Shown one piece after another: positions 46,199 through 56,319 of a stretch of 64,000 nucleotides of DNA. The stretch comes from Halothiobacillus diazotrophicus (GTDB lineage: Bacteria > Pseudomonadota > Gammaproteobacteria > Halothiobacillales > Halothiobacillaceae). The DNA lies in the NCBI RefSeq assembly GCF_001663815.1, contig NZ_CP016027.1:1302001-1366000 (forward strand), given 5' to 3'. A model generated the notes under the pieces. It did not search any database. It was not told where the DNA came from and was given only the letters and a program-made list of their open reading frames with translations. Both the position numbers and the translations under genes were made by a program. Positions within the stretch are counted from its first letter, which is position 1; each line of letters opens with the position of its first letter.

Positions 46199-47422
46199 TC
46201 AGAACCACAACTTGACGCTGTCCACCATGCTCTTGAAGAAACCGCCCTTCGGCACCGCCTTGAGCGCAACCACGTCGCGGGTCGCAATGACCTTGTCCCC
46301 CTGCTTCACGGTGATCGTGCCGACCGGCTGATCCACGGACAGCGGCGCAATGAGCTTGGGCTTCAGCGTCATGGATACCGTCACGTTCTTCGCCTGGTCC
46401 TTCGGCACCAGCACGATCATGTCCTTGGCCAAGCCAACCGGCACACTGTTACTGACGCCCTTGTAAACGGCCGGCGTCGCCAGGACGTCACCCGCCTTAC
46501 GCACCGGGACATTTTCGAAAAAGCGGAAGCCATAGTTCAGCAACGCTTCGGCCTCGTTGTTGCGCGCCTCGTCGCTCTCCGTGCCGAGCACCACGGCAAT
46601 CAGACGCATGCCATTCTGCTGCCCCGAGGTTGCGAGACAGAAGCCCGCTTCATCCGTATGACCGGTTTTTCCGCCATCTACCCAGTTGTCGCGGAACAGC
46701 AATTTCTCCCGGTTGTATTGCTTGATCCCGTTCCAGGTGAACTCCTTCTGCCGGAAGAACTCGTGGTAGTACTCGGGGAATCGCCGGACGAGATCATCGA
46801 ACAGGATACTGATATCCCGTGCCGACATCACATGGCCAGGGGCGGGCCAACCGGTGGGATCCTCGTAATGCGTATGCGTCATACCCAGCTTCTTCGCCGT
46901 GGCATTCATTTCGGAAACGAAGGTGGCCTGGTTGCCACCGACATATTCCGCCAGGGCGGTGGCCGCATCGTTGCCGGATTGCACGATCATGCCGCGCAAC
47001 AGGTTCTCGACACTGACCTGCTTGCCAACCTCGATGAACATCTTCGAACCCTGCATCTGCCAGGCATTCTTGCTGATGGTGACCATGTCGGTCAGGTGAA
47101 TCTGACCGGATTTCAGGGCACTGAACACGAGATAGGACGTCATCAGCTTGGTGATGCTGGCCGGCGGCACCGGCTGATCGGCGTTTTTCTCGACGATCGT
47201 CTGGTCGGTATTGGCATCCAGCAGGATGTAGGACCGGGCGGAAAGCACCGGAGCGCCGGGAATCGGCATGGCTGCCGGCGCATCGGGGACCGGTTCCGCC
47301 GCCATCACCGTCGACATCAGCGACGTCGAGATCACGGCAGCCGCGAAAATGCGCATCCCCGAACGCAGGATTGCTGCGTTTGTCATTGCCCGACTCAACC
47401 GATACCCAAACTTAACCATCAT
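46199..47422 (-). CDS. dacA: D-alanyl-D-alanine carboxypeptidase (PBP5/6 type)
   Basis: A 407-residue serine peptidase. A signal peptide ends near TVMAAEP. The SxxK motif is ASITKLM, SxN is SGNDAATALAE, and KTG is GGKTGHTDEAGF. A C-terminal beta domain is followed by an amphipathic membrane-anchoring helix (KSMVDSVKLWF). It trims pentapeptides in the periplasm. The ATG overlaps the rlpA stop. Two ATG codons, 47422 and 47386, are possible starts. Confidence 0.96.
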   Translation of the reverse strand: MMVKFGYRLSRAMTNAAILRSGMRIFAAAVISTSLMSTVMAAEPVPDAPAAMPIPGAPVLSARSYILLDANTDQTIVEKNADQPVPPASITKLMTSYLVFSALKSGQIHLTDMVTISKNAWQMQGSKMFIEVGKQVSVENLLRGMIVQSGNDAATALAEYVGGNQATFVSEMNATAKKLGMTHTHYEDPTGWPAPGHVMSARDISILFDDLVRRFPEYYHEFFRQKEFTWNGIKQYNREKLLFRDNWVDGGKTGHTDEAGFCLATSGQQNGMRLIAVVLGTESDEARNNEAEALLNYGFRFFENVPVRKAGDVLATPAVYKGVSNSVPVGLAKDMIVLVPKDQAKNVTVSMTLKPKLIAPLSVDQPVGTITVKQGDKVIATRDVVALKAVPKGGFFKSMVDSVKLWF

Positions 47423-48285
47423 TGTTCAACCACCATCTGCGCGTTTTCAAAACCAATTCTTCTGAGCTGATCCATCGTCCGGTCGAATGCCTCCAGAGAG
47501 GGAATCGGTCCGACACGGACCCGGCTCAAGGAACCGACCGGCACGGTCAGTACCGGTCCGATATTTGCCTGTTCCAGGCGACGGCGGGCGTCCATCACGT
47601 GGCCAATCTCGCCAAAGGCGCCCACCTGGATATAGACGTCCGAACCCCATACGGCATGCGGAAGCGATGCTGCCGAGGAACCGCCGCTCACCGGTGGGAT
47701 GCGCGCCGGCATCGGCGGCGCGGATACGGTTCGGTTTGCCACGGTGACGGGTACGGGCGCGGCAGGCTGATCGGGCGTGACCACCCGGACATCGACCATG
47801 GCCGTGCCCCGTCCCAGCATGCCGATCTTGCGCGCCGCGGCATAGGACAGATCGATGATGCGGTTCGACACGAACGGTCCGCGATCGTTCACCCGAACCA
47901 CGACCTGCTTGCCGTTTTCCAGATTCGTTACCTGCACGTAGGATGGAATCCTCAGGGTCTTGTGTGCCGCCGTCATCGCATACATGTTGTACCGCTCGCC
48001 GCTGGCGGTCGGACGGCTCTGGAAATTCGGTCCATACCAGGACGCGACCCCCTGCTCGTCATAGCCATTGTTGCTGGCCAACACCCGATAAGTGCGACCA
48101 TTCACTTCATACGCGGGCGGGTTCAGGCGGCTGGGTTGGCTCTCAAAGCGCGGCGTCGCATTTTCGGTCGCGGCCTCGTTCGGGTTAAGCCGAGGTCCCG
48201 TGGAGCAACCGGCCAGCATGAACAGCAGCACAAGGAGACCAACCACCCCGCCGCGCCACAGAAAGGATCGATGGGCATCGCCCAT
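47419..48285 (-). CDS. rlpA: Septal-ring lytic transglycosylase RlpA
   Basis: A lipoprotein of 288 residues. The lipobox is LAGC after a hydrophobic signal. The double-psi beta-barrel (about 75-165) has GVASWYGPNFQSRPTASGERY, the catalytic Glu/Asp region and VRVNDRGPFVSNRIIDLS. A C-terminal SPOR domain (about 210-288) binds denuded glycan. ATG 48285 follows GGGGAG with good spacing; a GTG at 48300 overlapping the mltB stop is also possible. RlpA cleaves glycan lacking stem peptides in some species. Confidence 0.95.
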   Translation of the reverse strand: MGDAHRSFLWRGGVVGLLVLLFMLAGCSTGPRLNPNEAATENATPRFESQPSRLNPPAYEVNGRTYRVLASNNGYDEQGVASWYGPNFQSRPTASGERYNMYAMTAAHKTLRIPSYVQVTNLENGKQVVVRVNDRGPFVSNRIIDLSYAAARKIGMLGRGTAMVDVRVVTPDQPAAPVPVTVANRTVSAPPMPARIPPVSGGSSAASLPHAVWGSDVYIQVGAFGEIGHVMDARRRLEQANIGPVLTVPVGSLSRVRVGPIPSLEAFDRTMDQLRRIGFENAQMVVEQ

Positions 48286-48296
48286 GTTCGCTCCCC

Positions 48297-49412
48297 TCAC
48301 GGCTTGTCGTCCCCCGTGGTTCCGTCATCGGCCTGGGGTGTTGCCTGGGACGCTGCCTGAGTCGTCGCCCGGGCGGCAGTGATCGCCTGACTCAACTGCC
48401 AGACCGCCATGGCATAGAGCGTGCTGTGGTTGTAGCGGGTGATCACGTAGAAGTTGTCCAGCCCGACCCAGTATTCGACCTTGTCCGGCCCGGTCAGGGT
48501 GAACACCATGACCTTTTCCTGATCGGGCAGATACAGATCCTTCGGCAACGCGATGCCCATGGCCCGCAACTGTCCAACCGTCACCCTGGGGGTCAGATTA
48601 CGGCCCGTATTCAGATAGGGCTCGAGGGCTGCCTGCTGGGTCGTGACCTCAATCGGGAAACCGACCGGGCCGTCGTGCACCCAGCCGTGCTTGGCGAAAT
48701 AGTTGGCGACGCTCGCGAACACGTCCGCCGGACTGTGCCAGAGATCCGCCCGGCCGTCGCCATCCCCGTCGATCGCAAACGCGAGATAGCTGGACGGAAT
48801 GAACTGGGGCATGCCCACTGCCCCCGCATAGCTGCCGACCGCATCGTTGATGTTGAGGTGGTCCGCGCTCGCCATCTTGAAGAAATCGATCAACTGCCCC
48901 CGGAAGAAGGCGCCGCGCTTCGGATAATCGAATCCCAGCGTGGCCAGTGCATCGATCACCCGATAGGTACCCATGCGCCGGCCATAGAAGGTTTCCACGC
49001 CGACGATCGCCACGATGATTGCCGGCGAGACGCCGTACTTTTCGGAAATCTGCGTCAGCAGGTCGGCATGGGCATCCCAGAACGCGACCCCCTCTGCGAT
49101 GCGCTTGGGCGTGATGAAAATCGGGCGGTACTGAGCCCAAGTCTTCGACTCGGCCGGCCGATTCATGGCATCGACGATGCTCTGCTGGTAGCGCGCGTCA
49201 TCCAGCCACTGCTGGATTTCCGCCTGAGGAATGCCCGATTTCTGTGCGGCCTCCGCCGCAAACGCCCGGACATCGGCGCGCTGCGCGTACTGCCCCGGGG
49301 ACGGGTCCGCCTGCACTGTACCGAGCCCGGATGCCAGCCCCAGTAGCCCGGCAATCAGTCCTCGCCCGATTACCCCAAAACCCTTCGATCGTTCGTCGCC
49401 CCGGTTGCTCAT
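48297..49412 (-). CDS. mltB: Lytic murein transglycosylase B
   Basis: A 371-residue soluble MltB/SltB1-type enzyme. The signal-like hydrophobic segment (about 12-35) has no lipobox cysteine, so it is periplasmic rather than a lipoprotein. The catalytic glutamate is in VGVETFYGRRMG, with SYAGAVGMPQFIPSSY and DGDGRADLW further on. It cleaves glycan with 1,6-anhydro product. The start overlaps the rodA stop as ATGA. Confidence 0.96.
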   Translation of the reverse strand: MSNRGDERSKGFGVIGRGLIAGLLGLASGLGTVQADPSPGQYAQRADVRAFAAEAAQKSGIPQAEIQQWLDDARYQQSIVDAMNRPAESKTWAQYRPIFITPKRIAEGVAFWDAHADLLTQISEKYGVSPAIIVAIVGVETFYGRRMGTYRVIDALATLGFDYPKRGAFFRGQLIDFFKMASADHLNINDAVGSYAGAVGMPQFIPSSYLAFAIDGDGDGRADLWHSPADVFASVANYFAKHGWVHDGPVGFPIEVTTQQAALEPYLNTGRNLTPRVTVGQLRAMGIALPKDLYLPDQEKVMVFTLTGPDKVEYWVGLDNFYVITRYNHSTLYAMAVWQLSQAITAARATTQAASQATPQADDGTTGDDKP

Positions 49413-50605
49413 CGTTCATGCCCCAAAAAGCTGCGCTGTGTGCGAATACTCATCAGCATACCCAAGGCGATCATGATGGTCACGAGTGCCGTGCCGCCAT
49501 AGCTCATCAAGGGCAACGGAACGCCAACGACCGGAAGAATGCCGATCACCATGCCGGCGTTCACGAACACGTACACGAGGAAGGTCATGGAAATGGCCGC
49601 CGCCAACAGACGCCCGGCCACGGACTCCGCATAGGCGGCGATATAGAGCCCGCGCCAGATCACCGCCAGGTAGAGACTGAACAGGATGATCAGCCCCATC
49701 AACCCGAACTCCTCGGCATAGACCGCGAGAATGAAGTCCGTGGTGCCCTCGGGCAGGAAGTTCAGGTGCGACTGCGTCCCCTGCAACCAGCCCTTGCCCC
49801 AGATACCCCCCGAACCGATGGCGATCATGGACTGGATCGTGTGGTAGCCCGCCCCCAGCGGATCGGCCATCGGGTTGAAGAGCGTGAGCACCCGTTCCTT
49901 CTGATAATCGTGCATGACGTAGAACCACATCAGCGGCGCCGCCGCGGAAACGGCGGCCACGAAGGCGAGCACGTAGTACCAGGACAGGCCGGCGAAGAAC
50001 AGCACGAAGAGGCCCGCCATCATCACCAGAATCGCCGTGCCCAGGTCCGGCTGCATCACGATCAGCACGGTGGGCACCGCCAGCAGGGTCAGGGCGACCA
50101 CCACGTCGAGGAATCGCGGCGGCAAGGGCCGCTTCGCCAGGAACCAGGCCAACATCATCGGCATACCGATTTTCAGCATCTCGGCCGGCTGAAACCGGAT
50201 GAACCCGAGATCCAGCCAGCGTCGGGCGCCCTTGCCGATATCCCCCACCAGCCAGACAGCCACCAACATCAGCACCACACTGACGAACAGCCAGGGCGCG
50301 ACCGCGAAGAAGACCCGCTGCGGGATCTGGGCGATCACCAGCATCAACAGGAAAGCCAAGGCAAAACGGAACGCGCTTTTCTCGACCCAGACCACACTCT
50401 GCTCCGAGGCGGAATAACCGGCCACAAGACCGATGGCCGCAATCAGCATCAGGAAAAAAAGCAGGACCGGGTCGTAACGGATCCGACGCAACACCCCGAA
50501 CAGCTGACCGGGCACACGCAATGCATCCTGCCGTCCGGCCAGGCCGGTGGCCGAATCCAGCCGATCGGGCGTCCGCGGGCGTCCGCGATGGTCCTTAATC
50601 CCCAT
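49409..50605 (-). CDS. rodA: Peptidoglycan glycosyltransferase RodA
   Basis: A SEDS polymerase of 398 residues with about ten membrane helices. Conserved segments include GARRWLDLGFIRFQPAEMLKIGMPMML, QPDLGTAILVMMAG (catalytic Asp region), GIWGKGWLQGTQSHLNFLPEGTTDFI and PLPLMSYGGTALV. It makes glycan for the lateral wall with PBP2. ATG 50605 overlaps the end of mrdA by 11 bp; a TTG at 50614 is an alternative. Confidence 0.97.
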   Translation of the reverse strand: MGIKDHRGRPRTPDRLDSATGLAGRQDALRVPGQLFGVLRRIRYDPVLLFFLMLIAAIGLVAGYSASEQSVVWVEKSAFRFALAFLLMLVIAQIPQRVFFAVAPWLFVSVVLMLVAVWLVGDIGKGARRWLDLGFIRFQPAEMLKIGMPMMLAWFLAKRPLPPRFLDVVVALTLLAVPTVLIVMQPDLGTAILVMMAGLFVLFFAGLSWYYVLAFVAAVSAAAPLMWFYVMHDYQKERVLTLFNPMADPLGAGYHTIQSMIAIGSGGIWGKGWLQGTQSHLNFLPEGTTDFILAVYAEEFGLMGLIILFSLYLAVIWRGLYIAAYAESVAGRLLAAAISMTFLVYVFVNAGMVIGILPVVGVPLPLMSYGGTALVTIMIALGMLMSIRTQRSFLGHER

Positions 50606-52463
50606 GTTGAACAAACTCCGGCTTAACGGTCTGACTGGGCTGATATCCGAGATAGTAATCCATCACCTTCCGGGCCATCGGCGCCGTCGTGCCCGATCCG
50701 CTACCCCCATGTTCCGCCAGCACCGCCACGGCAATCTTGGGATCGTCGTAGGGCGCGAATGCGATGAACACCGCATGATCGTGCAGTTTCTTCGCCAGTT
50801 CCTTGGCGTTGTACTGGGCGTTTTGCGCCACCGTGAACACCTGTGCGGTACCGGTCTTGCCGGCGATCAAGTACGGCGCGGCGATTCGGCGTGCCGTGCC
50901 ATGCGGACTGTTCACCACATCCAGCATGCCATGGCGGACATCCTGCCAGAAACTCGGGCTCTTGAGCTCGATCGGCGGTTCCTTTTCCTCGTTGTTCTTG
51001 ACGAGCCAGGGCCGATGACGCTTGCCGGATTCGGCCAGAATCGACGCCGTCTGCGCCAGTTGCAGGACGGTCGACAACATATAGCCCTGACCGATCCCCG
51101 CAATCACCGTTTCGCCGGGGTACCAGCCCTGCCCCTTGGTCTTCCGTTTCCAGGCACGGGAGGGCACGAGGCCGGAGGACTCGCCGGGCAGATCGATGCC
51201 AGTCTTCTCGCCCAGGCCGAACTCGGTGAGGAAATCGTGCAACTTGTCGATCCCCATCCGATAAGCCAGATCGTAGAAATATACGTCGCAGGACTGGGTA
51301 ATCGCCTGGTCCAGGTTCACCCAGCCATGCCCCCATTTGCGCCAGTCGCGATAATGGTGGCTATCGCCGGGAATCTGGAAATACGGGCCGGCAAAAAACT
51401 TCTTGTTCGGATCCAGCAACCCGTATTGCAGGCCGGCCAGCCCCATCACCGGCTTGATCGTCGATCCGGGCGGATAGGTCGCCGTGATGGCTCGGTCGTA
51501 GAGCGGCCGCTCGGGGTCGTTCAGCAATGCCTGGTAATTCTTGCGACTGATGCCGTCGACGAACAGGTTCGGATCGAAACTCGGGCGGGACACCATCGCC
51601 TTGATCGCCCCGGTGCGCGGATCCTCCACCACCACGGCGCCGCTGTAGGTGCCCAGCGCGGCTGCCGCAATGCCCTGCAGCGGCACGTCGAGCGTCAGGT
51701 GAATATCCTTGCCCGGAATGGCCGGGGTGATGTGCAGCACCTTCACCACCCGACCGAGGGCATCCACCTCCACTTCCTTGTGTCCCGGCGTACCATGGAG
51801 CAGATCCTCGTACTGGCGCTCGATCCCCGATTTCCCGATGTATTGCGTCCCCTGGTACAAATCCGGGTTGATCCGCTTGAGATCGGCCACGTTGATCCGC
51901 CCCACGTAACCCACGACATGGGCCAACAGATGGCTGTAGGGATACACCCGTTTCAGGCTGGACACGATCTCGACACCCGGCAGCCAGGGCTGGAGCTGCG
52001 CCAGCTTGGCCTTCTCGTAGGGGGTGAGATCGGACTTGACCAGAACGGGATCGAACGACCGACCGAACCGGATGCGCTCCCGCAGATCGTGAAGCGTATC
52101 GGCGTCGAGACTGAGCACATCCTGCAGGATGGCCAGCTCGTTCTTGAGATTCGTGGCGTCTTCCGGCGTGATCTGTGCCTGGAACGTCGCGATGTTGCCC
52201 GCGACGACCCGCCCGCCGTCGTCGAAGATCCGACCCCGTTCGGGGGGAATGACCAACGTCCGAATCCGGTTCTTCTCCGCCAGTTCGGAAAAGTGCGCGT
52301 GACGGTCGACCTGGAGGAACGCCGCCCGCCAGATCAGCACCGAGAAGACGATTAATGCGATGAGTGCGGCCAGAAGCACCCGGCGCCGGAAGATGCGCCG
52401 ACTGCGGCTACGATCGTTCAGGGCATCGCGCTGCGAATCGCGTAGAGAATCACGAATACTCAT
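50595..52463 (-). CDS. mrdA: Penicillin-binding protein 2
   Basis: A 622-residue class B transpeptidase. There is a single N-terminal membrane anchor (about 24-48), a pedestal domain, and a transpeptidase domain with SxxK PPGSTIKPVMG, SxD QSCDVYFYDLAYR and KTG AGKTGTAQVF. PGESSGLVP and GYVGRI are typical. It cross-links wall during elongation, in complex with RodA. It starts 37 bp after ppa, possibly in the same transcript. Confidence 0.97.
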   Translation of the reverse strand: MSIRDSLRDSQRDALNDRSRSRRIFRRRVLLAALIALIVFSVLIWRAAFLQVDRHAHFSELAEKNRIRTLVIPPERGRIFDDGGRVVAGNIATFQAQITPEDATNLKNELAILQDVLSLDADTLHDLRERIRFGRSFDPVLVKSDLTPYEKAKLAQLQPWLPGVEIVSSLKRVYPYSHLLAHVVGYVGRINVADLKRINPDLYQGTQYIGKSGIERQYEDLLHGTPGHKEVEVDALGRVVKVLHITPAIPGKDIHLTLDVPLQGIAAAALGTYSGAVVVEDPRTGAIKAMVSRPSFDPNLFVDGISRKNYQALLNDPERPLYDRAITATYPPGSTIKPVMGLAGLQYGLLDPNKKFFAGPYFQIPGDSHHYRDWRKWGHGWVNLDQAITQSCDVYFYDLAYRMGIDKLHDFLTEFGLGEKTGIDLPGESSGLVPSRAWKRKTKGQGWYPGETVIAGIGQGYMLSTVLQLAQTASILAESGKRHRPWLVKNNEEKEPPIELKSPSFWQDVRHGMLDVVNSPHGTARRIAAPYLIAGKTGTAQVFTVAQNAQYNAKELAKKLHDHAVFIAFAPYDDPKIAVAVLAEHGGSGSGTTAPMARKVMDYYLGYQPSQTVKPEFVQHGD

Positions 52464-52500
52464 GACACCGGATCAGCGCGCTCCTTGGCCGCAAGTGCAA

Positions 52501-53031
52501 TCAGGAAGCGGTATGACGCGCGATGGACGCATCGATCTCCGCACAGGCCGCCGCCTTGTCCGCCCAACCGTCGACACGGACCCATTTGCCGGCTTCCAGC
52601 GCCTTGTACTGCTCGAAGAAGTGCTTGATCTGCCCCAGCAGCAGCTCCGGCAGGTCCGTGGCTTCCTGAATGTCGTTGTACAGGGGCGTCAGCTTGCCGT
52701 GCGGCACGGCGACGATCTTCGCATCCACGCCGGATTCGTCCGTCATTTTCAGCATGCCCACGGGACGGGCACGAATGACGGAACCGGGCATCAGGGGGGT
52801 CGGCGTAACCACCAGCACGTCGACCGGATCACCGTCATCCGACAGGGTGTTCGGGATGAAGCCGTAGTTGGCCGGGTAGAACATGGCCGTCGCCATAAAC
52901 CGATCCACCAGCAGGGCACCCGAATCCTTGTCCACTTCGTACTTGATCGGAGCACCCTGAGCCGGGATTTCGATCACGACGAAAATATCTTCTGGGGTCG
53001 CCTTGCCGGCGGGAATCTTGGCTAAATCCAT
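52501..53031 (-). CDS. ppa: Inorganic pyrophosphatase
   Basis: A 176-residue family I soluble pyrophosphatase: [22 protein letters not shown], the metal-binding signature [20 protein letters not shown], and [21 protein letters not shown]. All catalytic Asp and Lys residues of the signature are visible. ATG 53031 has a GGAGA ribosome-binding site; the longer start at 53076 has none. Confidence 0.97.
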   Translation of the reverse strand: MDLAKIPAGKATPEDIFVVIEIPAQGAPIKYEVDKDSGALLVDRFMATAMFYPANYGFIPNTLSDDGDPVDVLVVTPTPLMPGSVIRARPVGMLKMTDESGVDAKIVAVPHGKLTPLYNDIQEATDLPELLLGQIKHFFEQYKALEAGKWVRVDGWADKAAACAEIDASIARHTAS

Positions 53032-53119
53032 GTTTTTCTCCTGAAAACGGAACAGATAGGTGGATAAATAAAGCAACGGGCGGATACACGCGCATACCGC
53101 CCGGACACAAACTTTGCGT

Positions 53120-53125
53120 ATTATA
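53120..53125 (-). promoter_or_regulatory. -10 element upstream of ppa
   Basis: TATAAT on the minus strand, about 90 bp before the ppa start, in the ppa-adk divergent gap. No good -35 hexamer is seen at the right spacing. The plus strand has a matching TATTAT at 53119-53124 that could serve adk. Confidence 0.4.
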
Positions 53126-53197
53126 CGGACTTTATTTTTATCGCGCCGGTTCCGCTGGCAACAACCAACTCTTTCGATTTTTCAGGAAAACCCGCTC

Positions 53198-53851
53198 ATG
53201 CGTATCGTTCTTCTCGGTGCCCCCGGCTCCGGCAAAGGCACTCAGGCTAAAAAACTGGTCGACCACTATGGCGTCATCCAGATTTCCACCGGCGACCTCC
53301 TGCGCGCTGCCGTTGCGGCGGGCACCCCGCTCGGCGTAGCCGCCAAGGCAGCGATGGACAACGGCCAGCTCGTGAGCGACGACATTGTCCTCGGCATGAT
53401 CAAGGAACGGTTGAACCAGGCCGACACCCAGCGCGGTTACATTCTGGACGGCTTCCCGCGCAACCTCGCCCAGGCGGCCGCCCTGGACGAGCTGCTCGGC
53501 GAACTGAACCAGACGCTGGAAGCCGCCATCCTGCTCGACGTTCCCTTCGCGGATCTCCTGCGTCGCCTGACCGGACGTCAGACCTGCGCCAGCTGCGGTG
53601 CGGTCTTCAACCGTTACACCCATCCGAGCAAGGAACCGAATGTCTGTGATGCCTGCGGCGGCCCGCTGATCCAGCGCGACGACGACAACGAAGCCACCGT
53701 GAGCAAGCGACTCACGGTGTTCGAACAGCAGACCGAACCCCTGATCGCGTTCTACGAACAGCAGGGCAAGCTGCATCGCATCGACGGCACCCGCCCCATC
53801 GACACCATTACCGACGACTTCCACGACGTGATCGAACGCATGCAGTCGTGA
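53198..53851 (+). CDS. adk: Adenylate kinase, zinc-LID type
   Basis: A 217-residue long-form adenylate kinase. The P-loop is GAPGSGKGTQ, the AMP-binding region STGDLLRAAV, and DGFPRNLAQA is intact. The LID carries four cysteines (130, 133, 150 and 153, two CxxC pairs), so it should bind zinc, unlike the E. coli enzyme. It interconverts AMP, ADP and ATP. ATG 53198 follows AGGAAAA; the longer start at 53114 is not supported. The stop overlaps the GTG of lptD. Confidence 0.97.
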   Translation: MRIVLLGAPGSGKGTQAKKLVDHYGVIQISTGDLLRAAVAAGTPLGVAAKAAMDNGQLVSDDIVLGMIKERLNQADTQRGYILDGFPRNLAQAAALDELLGELNQTLEAAILLDVPFADLLRRLTGRQTCASCGAVFNRYTHPSKEPNVCDACGGPLIQRDDDNEATVSKRLTVFEQQTEPLIAFYEQQGKLHRIDGTRPIDTITDDFHDVIERMQS

Positions 53852-56196
53852 GTCGCCGCATGTCCCCGCTGCCGACCCAGACCGCGCATCCGCACCATGA
53901 CACCAGCACCGGGATAACCCGGCGCGTGTTCTCGGTACGCGTGCTGGCGCTGGCGATCGTTGCGGGCATGTATGGCCTATCCCCGACCGGAGGCTGGGCA
54001 GCCTCGACCGACGACAACGTCAATCCGGACTTCGTGCTCTGCCCACCCTTCGGCCCCGACCGGCCGCCGCTCCCGATCCAGCCGATCGATACGCCGACCC
54101 AGGCGACTGCCGATCATATCCGGCTGGCTCAGGATGGCACGATCAACATGACCGGTGACGCGCTGATTCAGCGCCCCACGGACCGCGTGACTGGCGACGA
54201 ACTGACGTACCGGAAGAAGCCCGCCGAGAAAATCACCGGTTCGGGCAACCTGTGGTACGAGACCCCGGACTTCATCATTCAGGCCAAACGGGGCTGGCTG
54301 CTGCCCCAAATGCATCAGGGGCAACTCAGCGACACCCGATACTGGCTGGCCACCCGGCAGGCAACGGGCACCGCCGCTCAGGTGGAACAGCAAAGCGCGT
54401 CGACCTATCAGCTGAACTCGGCGGACTATTCGACCTGCCCGCCCGATCACCGCTCCTGGGATATCGCCGCCCGCCGCATCACCCTCGACCGGGCAAGCGG
54501 CAAAGGCGTCGCTCGCGATGCGGTACTCCATGCGGGCGGCGTCCCCATTTTCTACTTCCCGTACTGGACGTTCTCGCTCGACAAGCAGCGTCAGAGCGGA
54601 TTTCTCCTGCCTTCATTCGGCAGCAGTACGACCGGCGGGCTGGAATACGCCCAGCCGATCTACTGGAACATTGCACCCGATATGGACGCCACGATCGGCC
54701 CGCACCTGTTCACGCGGCGCGGACTCGGGCTGGATACCGAATTCCGCTACCTGCACACCTTCGGCGGATCGGGACTCGGACGCGATCAGGTCAACGTATT
54801 CTGGTTGCCGCACGACCGCGTCTACGGTGACCGACGCTGGTCACTGGCCCTCAAGGATCGGGCACAGATCAATCCCAACCTGAATTACAGCCTGACCATC
54901 AATCGGGTTTCGGACAACCAATTCTTCCGGGATTTCTCGACCAATCTCACCCAGTCCGTCACCGACAACCTGGCCAGCCAGTTCACGCTGAATACCCAGG
55001 CAGGCGGATGGGGTCTCGGTCTATTTGCGCTCCGCTATCAGACCGTCAACCCACTGATCCCGGAGTCGGCCTATCCCTACCGGATCATGCCACGACTCAC
55101 CGCCGTCCGCGGCTGGGATTTCGGTCCGGTCAGCCTGTCCCTGAGCGCGGACGTCACCCGATTCTCCCACCCGGACAGCGGCAATACCGTCGGCGATCGA
55201 CTGCATGTCGCGCCGTCGCTCTATCACGTCTATCGTTCCAGTTGGTACGAAGTCACCCCGCGTCTGACGCTGGATGCCACCACCTATCAGCTGACCCGGG
55301 GCGTGAACGATCCGCTGTACGGTTCGGCCGATCCCCAGACACACCCCAATCGGGTGCTGCCGATCACCAGCGTGGATGCGAAACTGTATTTCGAACGCGC
55401 CTATGGCAGCAGCGGACGCTACCGGGCCGAACTGCAACCCCGGCTGTACTACCTGAACGTGCCCTATCGTGACCAGAACGCCATTCCGCTCTTCGATACC
55501 GGCCTGACCGACCTCAGCTACAGCCAACTGTTCACGGCCAACCGTTTCTCGGGCGGCGACCGGATCAGCGACGCGAACGCCCTGACCTATGGCATGTCCT
55601 GGTCGCTGATCGATGTTCAGGAAGGCACCGAACCCCTGAGTCTGCGAGTTGCCCAGCGCTACAACTTCCGGGAAAGTCGCGTGACGCCAATAGCCGCCCA
55701 AGGCGGCACGACCGTGGTCGCCGAAGCCTATTCGGACATCACCCGAAACTGGAACGGCGCCTTTACGGCGGAATACGACACGGATTCGGGCCATATCGGA
55801 CGCACCCAGACCCGTCTGGGCTATCGGACCGATCACGGCAGCGTGGCCAACCTGAGCTACTTCACCAAGCCCCAGGACTACACCGCACCGTATCGCCAGA
55901 CCGATATCTCCTTTGCCTGGCAGGCCAGTCCGCACTGGCAGATTCTCGGCCGTCTGGGCTACGATTTCACCCAGAAGAAGATCGTGCAATCCCTGCTGGG
56001 CGTCGGATACGACTCCTGTTGCTGGGCGACCCGCATCGCCCTCAAGCGGTACGTCGTCTCGCCGCAGACGATCACCGCCACGGCGAACCCCGTCAATTAT
56101 TCCAATGCCATCATTTTCGAAGTGGAACTCAAGGGATTGGGTGCCTTTGGCAAACGCCGCGGATTGCAGCGGGAAATTCTCGGCTACGATCCCTGA
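53848..56196 (+). CDS. lptD: LPS-assembly protein LptD
   Basis: An outer-membrane LPS translocon of 782 residues (E. coli about 784). A signal segment (about 25-50) is followed by a beta-taco domain and a large barrel ending at the C-terminus. Cysteines match the disulfide plan of the family: one after the signal (VLCPPF), one at the domain boundary (YSTCPPDH) and a vicinal CC near the end (YDSCCWATRIALKRY). The start is GTG 53848 (GTGA overlap with adk) or ATG 53860. With surA downstream it forms the usual lptD-surA-pdxA-rsmA order. Confidence 0.97.
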   Translation: MSRRMSPLPTQTAHPHHDTSTGITRRVFSVRVLALAIVAGMYGLSPTGGWAASTDDNVNPDFVLCPPFGPDRPPLPIQPIDTPTQATADHIRLAQDGTINMTGDALIQRPTDRVTGDELTYRKKPAEKITGSGNLWYETPDFIIQAKRGWLLPQMHQGQLSDTRYWLATRQATGTAAQVEQQSASTYQLNSADYSTCPPDHRSWDIAARRITLDRASGKGVARDAVLHAGGVPIFYFPYWTFSLDKQRQSGFLLPSFGSSTTGGLEYAQPIYWNIAPDMDATIGPHLFTRRGLGLDTEFRYLHTFGGSGLGRDQVNVFWLPHDRVYGDRRWSLALKDRAQINPNLNYSLTINRVSDNQFFRDFSTNLTQSVTDNLASQFTLNTQAGGWGLGLFALRYQTVNPLIPESAYPYRIMPRLTAVRGWDFGPVSLSLSADVTRFSHPDSGNTVGDRLHVAPSLYHVYRSSWYEVTPRLTLDATTYQLTRGVNDPLYGSADPQTHPNRVLPITSVDAKLYFERAYGSSGRYRAELQPRLYYLNVPYRDQNAIPLFDTGLTDLSYSQLFTANRFSGGDRISDANALTYGMSWSLIDVQEGTEPLSLRVAQRYNFRESRVTPIAAQGGTTVVAEAYSDITRNWNGAFTAEYDTDSGHIGRTQTRLGYRTDHGSVANLSYFTKPQDYTAPYRQTDISFAWQASPHWQILGRLGYDFTQKKIVQSLLGVGYDSCCWATRIALKRYVVSPQTITATANPVNYSNAIIFEVELKGLGAFGKRRGLQREILGYDP

Positions 56197-56214
56197 AGGC
56201 CATGACGACGGCCG

Positions 56215-56231
56215 GCCAAACCCGGTTTGGC
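56215..56231 (+). other. Small hairpin between lptD and surA
   Basis: A perfect 7-bp inverted repeat, GCCAAAC and GTTTGGC around CCG, 18 bp after the lptD stop. No T-run follows, so read-through into surA is likely. Confidence 0.35.
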
Positions 56232-56319
56232 GACTGTCGTCGGGCAGGATGCCCATATTGCCGACAATTTGTTATTGTGCTTACCCCGAATACCCATGCC
56301 AGCGATCCGGATCATCTCT

